From NCBI GenBank assembly GCA_032718475.1, contig JAUCBJ010001206.1, positions 1 through 22,053 of the forward strand: DNA of 22,053 bases, written 5' to 3'. The notes beneath the pieces are model-generated. The model saw only the letters and a list, made by a program, of their open reading frames with translations. It was not told the origin of the DNA and did not search any database. How positions within the stretch are numbered: position 1 is the first letter of the stretch; each line of letters starts with the position of its first letter. This stretch comes from Nemertoderma westbladi (lineage: Eukaryota; Xenacoelomorpha; Nemertodermatida; Nemertodermatidae). Positions 18,701 through 22,053 of this stretch are shown one piece after another. The position numbers and the translations under genes were made by a program.

Positions 18701-19622
18701 GTCGCTGTCTGTTTTCTGTCTATCGCCTGTTAGTACTGAGAGCTGGTCGCTGTCTGTTGTCTGTCTATCGCCTGTTAGTACTGAGAGCTGGTCGCTATCT
18801 GTTGTCTGTCTATCGCCTGTTAGTACTGAGAGCTGGTCGCTGTCTGTTGTCTGTCTATCGTCTGTTAGTACTGAGAGCTGGTCGCTGTCTGTTGTCTGTC
18901 TATCGCCTGTTAGTACTGAGAGCTGGTCGCTGTCTTTTGTCTGTCTATCACCTGTTAGTACTGACAGCTGGTCGCTGTCTGTTGTCTGTCTATCGCCTGT
19001 TAGTACTGAGAGCTGGTCGCTGTCTGTTGTCTGTCTATCGTCTGTTAGTACTGAGAGCTGGTCGCTGTCTGTTGTCTGTCTATCGCCTGTTAGTACTGAG
19101 AGCTGGTCGCTGTCTGTTGTCTGTCTATCGTCTGTTAGTACTGAGAGCTGGTCGCTGTCTGTTGTCTGTCTATCGTCTGTTAGTACTGAGAGCTGGTCGC
19201 TGTCTGTTGTCTGTCTATCGCCTGTTAGTACTGAGAGCTGGTCGCTGTCTGTTGTCTGTCTATCGTCTGTTAGTACTGAGAGCTGGTCGCTGTCTGTTGT
19301 CTGTCTATCGTCTGTTAGTACTGAGAGCTGGTCGCTGTCTGTTGTCTGTCTATCGTCTGTTAGTACTGAGAGCTGGTCGCTGTCTGTTGTCTGTCTATCG
19401 CCTGTTAGTACTGAGAGCTGGTCGCTGTCTGTTGTCTGTCTATCGCCTGTTAGTACTGAGAGCTGGTCGCTGTCTGTTGTCTGTCTATCGCCTGTTAGTA
19501 CTGAGAGCTGGTCGCTGTCTGTTGTCTGTCTATCGCCTGTTAGTACTGAGAGCTGGTCGCTGTCTGTTGTCTGTCTACCGTCTGTTAGTACTGAGAGCTG
19601 GTCGCTGTCTGTTGTCTGTCTA
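15686..19622 (+). repeat. Minisatellite 3: 45-bp array of exon-end plus 5' splice site, 87 copies
   Basis: Unit 1 spans 15686-15730, 28 nt of exon 2 plus 17 nt of intron: gtcgctgtctgttgtctgtc, tatcgcct, then gttagtactgagagctg. Units continue in perfect 45-bp phase to 19600 (3,915 bp = 87 x 45), then a 22-bp partial unit. No indels are present. Variation is limited to a few sites: cgcct, cgtct, cacct, tgcct, ctgac for ctgag, and occasional singletons. The donor GT is lost (ctcttagt) only at 16479, 17559 and 18279. The exon copy encodes conserved cyclin J residues, so it is the parent. Because 45 is divisible by three, the array is open in two plus-strand frames and one minus-strand frame, which produces spurious long ORFs. 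Confidence 0.97.
15714..15719 (+). promoter_or_regulatory. Authentic 5' splice site of cyclin J intron 2
   Basis: GCCT followed by GTTAGT. Choosing this donor keeps the cyclin box intact (A-C-KYEE across the junction). The same hexamer begins introns 3 (19966) and 4 (20327). It is repeated every 45 bp for the next 3.9 kb. Confidence 0.9.
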
Positions 19623-19680
19623 ACGTCTATCGTCTGTCTATTGTCCGAATATTTTCTATTTAATTTAAATATCCTTTCAG
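19623..19680 (+). other. 3' end of cyclin J intron 2
   Basis: Degraded remnants of the unit (cgtctatcgtctgtctattg) give way to an AT-rich stretch with the branch-like taatttaaat and the acceptor atcctttcag at 19680. The unique intron sequence is only about 60 bp, so the ancestral intron 2 may have been very short before the array grew. Confidence 0.8.
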
Positions 19681-19965
19681 GTAAATACGAAGAGCGTGAA
19701 GTGAACATTCCGAGTGTGAACGCACTCAACTGCCACCTCAATAAACCCTACCGCCATCAGGATTACCTGAAGATGGAACTCATCCTGCTAGAGGCGCTGC
19801 ATTGGAACGTTTCCGTGGCAACCCCCTCCCATTTCGCCTTCTTTTACGCCAGAGACGGGGCGACTACAGACGACCTTAGCGGTAATCTCAACAAGTACAG
19901 CATCGAAGATATCCGTCAGTATGTAGACAGATATGTCTCTTACTTCCTGGAAGTCTCTCTTCAGG
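19681..19965 (+). CDS. ccnj: Cyclin J, coding exon 3 (end of cyclin box 1, start of box 2)
   Basis: It begins GT, completing codon 94, then KYEEREVNIPSVNALNC (residues 95 onward). YLKMELILLEALHWNVSV is the highly conserved helix of the cyclin fold. ATPSHFAFFYAR opens the second cyclin fold, and QYVDRYVSYFLEVSLQ closes the exon. There are 94 whole codons (residues 95-188) plus one base. The acceptor is ctttcag at 19680 and the donor is GTTAGT at 19966. Continuing past the donor would give a stop at 19968-19970. The exon length (285 nt) and flanking phases (1,1) agree with exons 2 and 4. Confidence 0.96.
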
Positions 19966-20166
19966 GTTAGTATAATACATACTTATACGCCCACCGCTGC
20001 CATAAACACTTAGCTGCAAACTCAACGTTGTACTTTACTGTGTTGTCATCCTCGTAGCTTTATTTGCACTCACTCTCTTCGTTCGTTCGTGTACCAACCA
20101 CTCAGATCGGAGCACTGGAAACTCACAAGTACCGTAATAGTTATACCGGTAACTTATTATTTCTAG
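19966..20166 (+). other. Cyclin J intron 3 (201 bp, no array)
   Basis: Donor GTTAGT at 19966 and acceptor attatttctag at 20166. An alternative acceptor, aaccactcag at 20105, fails because it leads to an in-frame TAA. This intron shares the donor hexamer with introns 2 and 4 but shows no tandem expansion, so it serves as the internal contrast. A short (gttc)n-like run lies near 20079-20091. Confidence 0.85.
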
Positions 20167-20326
20167 AGATTTGTTACCTGAGATACCGGCCCAGCGTTAT
20201 TGCTGCGGCCTGTGTGGCCTGCACCCGTTACTGTCTCAACCTACAACCAACGTGGACACACAATCTACGTCGTGTTACACGATACTCCCTAAAGGATATG
20301 TTCCCTTGTATGGAACATATGATACG
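20167..20326 (+). CDS. ccnj: Cyclin J, coding exon 4 (C-terminal cyclin fold)
   Basis: Codon 189 is split G+AG (Glu). Fifty-two whole codons (residues 190-241) follow plus two bases (CG). ICYLRYRPSVIAAACVACTR matches the conserved YAPS.VAAACVA stretch of cyclin J, and NLQPTW then HNLRRVTRYSLKDMF extend the alignment. The exon should end at ATACG followed by GTTAGT at 20327. The open frame otherwise continues only 10 codons, to a TGA at 20358-20360, in sequence that is a tandem copy of the exon end. The last 26 nt (20301-20326) are the first part of unit 1 of the terminal array. The remaining C-terminal exon or exons lie right of the window. Confidence 0.9.
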
Positions 20327-22053
20327 GTTAGTGTTCCGTTCCCTTGTATGGAACATATGATACGGTTAGTGTTCCGTTCCCTTGTATGGAACATATGATA
20401 CGGTTAGTGTTCCTTTCCTTTGTATGGAACATATGATACGGTTAGTGTTCCGTTCCCTTGTATGGAACATATGATACGGTTAGTGTTCCGTTCCCTTGTA
20501 TGGAACATATGATACGGTTAGTGTTCCGTTCCTTGTAGGGAACATATGATACGGTTAGTGTTCCGTTCCCTTGTAGGGAACATATGATACGGTTAGTGTT
20601 CCGTTCCCTTGTATGGAACATATGATACGGTTAGTGTTCCGTTACCTTGTAGGGAACATATGATACGGTTGGTGTTCCGTTCCCTTGTAGGGAACATATG
20701 ATACGGTTAGTGTTCCGTTCCCTTGTATGGAACATATGATACGGTTAGTGTTCCGTTACCTTGTAGGGAACATATGATACGGTTAGTGTTCCGTTCCTTG
20801 TAGGGAACATATGATACGGTTAGTGTTCCGTTCCCTTGTAGGGAACATATGATACGGTTAGTGTTCCGTTCCCTTGTATGGAACATATGATACGGTTAGT
20901 GTTCCGTTCCTTGTAGGGAACATATGATACGGTTAGTGTTCCGTTCCCTTGTAGGGAACATATGATACGGTTAGTGTTCCGTTCCCTTGTAGGGAACATA
21001 TGATACGGTTAGTGTTCCGTTACCTTGTAGGGAACATATGATACGGTTAGTGTTCCGTTACCTTGTAGGGAACATATGATACGGTTAGTGTTCCGTTCCT
21101 TTGTATGGAACATTGATACGGTTAGTGTTCCGTTCCTTTGTAAGGAACATTGATACGGTTAGTGTTCCGTTACCTTGTAGGGAACATATGATACGGTTAG
21201 TGTTCCGTTCCTTTGTAAGGAAGATTGATACGGTTAGTGTTCCGTTCCCTTGTATGGAACATTGATACGGTTAGTGTTCCGTTCCTTTGTAAGGAACATT
21301 GATACGGTTAGTGTTCCGTTACCTTGTAGGGAACATTGATATGGTTAGTGTTCCGTTCCTTTGTAAGGAACATTGATACGGTTAGTGTTCCGTTCCCTTG
21401 TATGGAACATATGATACGGTTAGTGTTCCGTTCCCTTGTATGGAACATATGATACGGTTAGTGTTCCGTTCCCTTGTATGGAACATATGATACGGTTAGT
21501 GTTCCTTTCCTTTGTATGGAACATATGATACGGTTAGTGTTCCGTTACCTTGTAGGGAACATATGATACGGTTAGTGTTTCGTTCCCTTGTATGGAACAT
21601 ATGATACGGTTAGTGTTCCGTTCCTTTGTATGGGACATTGATACGGTTAGTGTTCCGTTCCTTTGTATGGAACATATGATACGGTTAGTGTTCCGTTCCC
21701 TTGTATGGAACATATGATACGGTTAGTGTTCCGTTACCTTGTAGGGAACATATGATACGGTTAGTGTTCCGTTCCTTTGTATGGAACATTGATACGGTTA
21801 GTGTTCCATTCCTTTGTATGGAACATATGATACGGTTAGTGTTCCGTTACCTTGTAGGGAACATATGATACGGTTAGTGTTCCGTTCCTTTGTATGGAAC
21901 ATATGATACGGTTAGTGTTCCGTTCCTTTGTATGGAACATTGATACGGTTAGTGTTCCGTTCCTTTGTAAGGAACATTGATACGGTTAGTGTTCCGTTAC
22001 CTTGTAGGGAACATATGATACGGTTAGTGTTCCGTTCCTTTGTAAGGAACATT
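20301..22053 (+). repeat. Minisatellite 4: 36-38 bp array of exon 4 end plus 5' splice site, at least 46 copies
   Basis: Unit 1 (20301-20338) is the last 26 nt of exon 4 (ttcccttgtatggaacatat, gatacg) plus the first 12 nt of the intron (gttagtgttccg). I count 46 copies of gttagtgttcc or a one-base variant before the window ends, so the array is open on the right. Units are 38, 37 (ccttgtaggg) or 36 bp (aacattgat). The 36-bp forms start after about 21105. One donor has changed to gttggt (about 20669), and one junction reads atatg|gttagt (about 21342). Unlike the 45-bp array, this one tolerates small indels. Confidence 0.95.
20327..20332 (+). promoter_or_regulatory. Probable authentic 5' splice site of cyclin J intron 4
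   Basis: ATACG followed by GTTAGT, phase 2. It is chosen because the aligned cyclin J residues run to MEHMI just before it and the frame then enters repeat-derived sequence with a stop within 12 codons. Near-identical sites recur every 36-38 bp downstream. Confidence 0.8.

Noticed and set aside
15635-19741. 1,368-codon minus-strand frame (repeats of DRQTTDSDQLSVLT) and 1,308-codon plus-strand frame
   Set aside because: Shadow frames of the same 45-bp array. They have no signal peptide, domain or independent start context, and the conserved coding content is on the other frame at both ends.
15657-19970. 1,437-codon plus-strand open frame running through the 45-bp array into cyclin J exon 3
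   Set aside because: The array is open in this frame only because 45 is divisible by three and the frame differs from that of exon 2. The residues before the array do not match cyclin J, and splicing from 15713 to 19681 gives the correct protein. It is a periodicity artefact.
20096-20105. Acceptor aaccactcag for cyclin J exon 4
   Set aside because: Joining exon 3 to this site reaches an in-frame TAA within about 11 codons. The acceptor at 20166 restores the cyclin J alignment and phase.

Overview
The window is nuclear DNA of an animal, almost certainly an invertebrate. It holds spliced genes of two metazoan families, decayed APE-type LINEs, foldback and MITE-like DNA elements, and four very large minisatellite arrays. 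I cannot name the species. Nothing bacterial is present.

Layout. (1) 1-1057: on the minus strand, the first coding exon of a raver-type RNA-binding protein (RAVER1/2 family), running off the left edge. (2) 2259-4645: a 31-bp minisatellite of exactly 77 units. (3) 4646-8325: the wreck of a non-LTR retrotransposon (endonuclease and reverse transcriptase) split by at least three insertions. Two of these are related foldback elements in opposite orientation, one with a perfect 8-bp target-site duplication. (4) 8638-10375: remnants of two or three other LINEs. (5) 10653 to the right edge: a cyclin J gene on the plus strand. Four coding exons are recognisable and all intron phases agree (2, 1, 1, 2). 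They give 241 codons plus two bases, and the gene continues beyond the window.

The main discovery is in cyclin J. Intron 1 (4.8 kb) carries a 46-unit minisatellite of 42/43 bp, MITEs, a 38-bp perfect palindrome and copies of a dispersed 68-bp module. Intron 2 (3,967 bp) is almost entirely an 87-unit, 45-bp array. Its unit is the last 28 nt of coding exon 2 plus the first 17 nt of the intron, so the authentic 5' splice site is repeated in tandem, with 84 of 87 copies keeping the GT. Independently, the end of coding exon 4 plus its 5' splice site has become a 36-38 bp array of at least 46 copies that runs off the window. In both cases the exon copy encodes residues that align with cyclin J, so the exon is the ancestor and the intronic units are copies. 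Both arrays use the same donor hexamer, GTTAGT. Downstream donors in either array would add in-frame stop codons, so only the first donor yields a cyclin.

The long open frames across the 45-bp array (over 1,300 codons, both strands) follow from a period divisible by three and are not genes.
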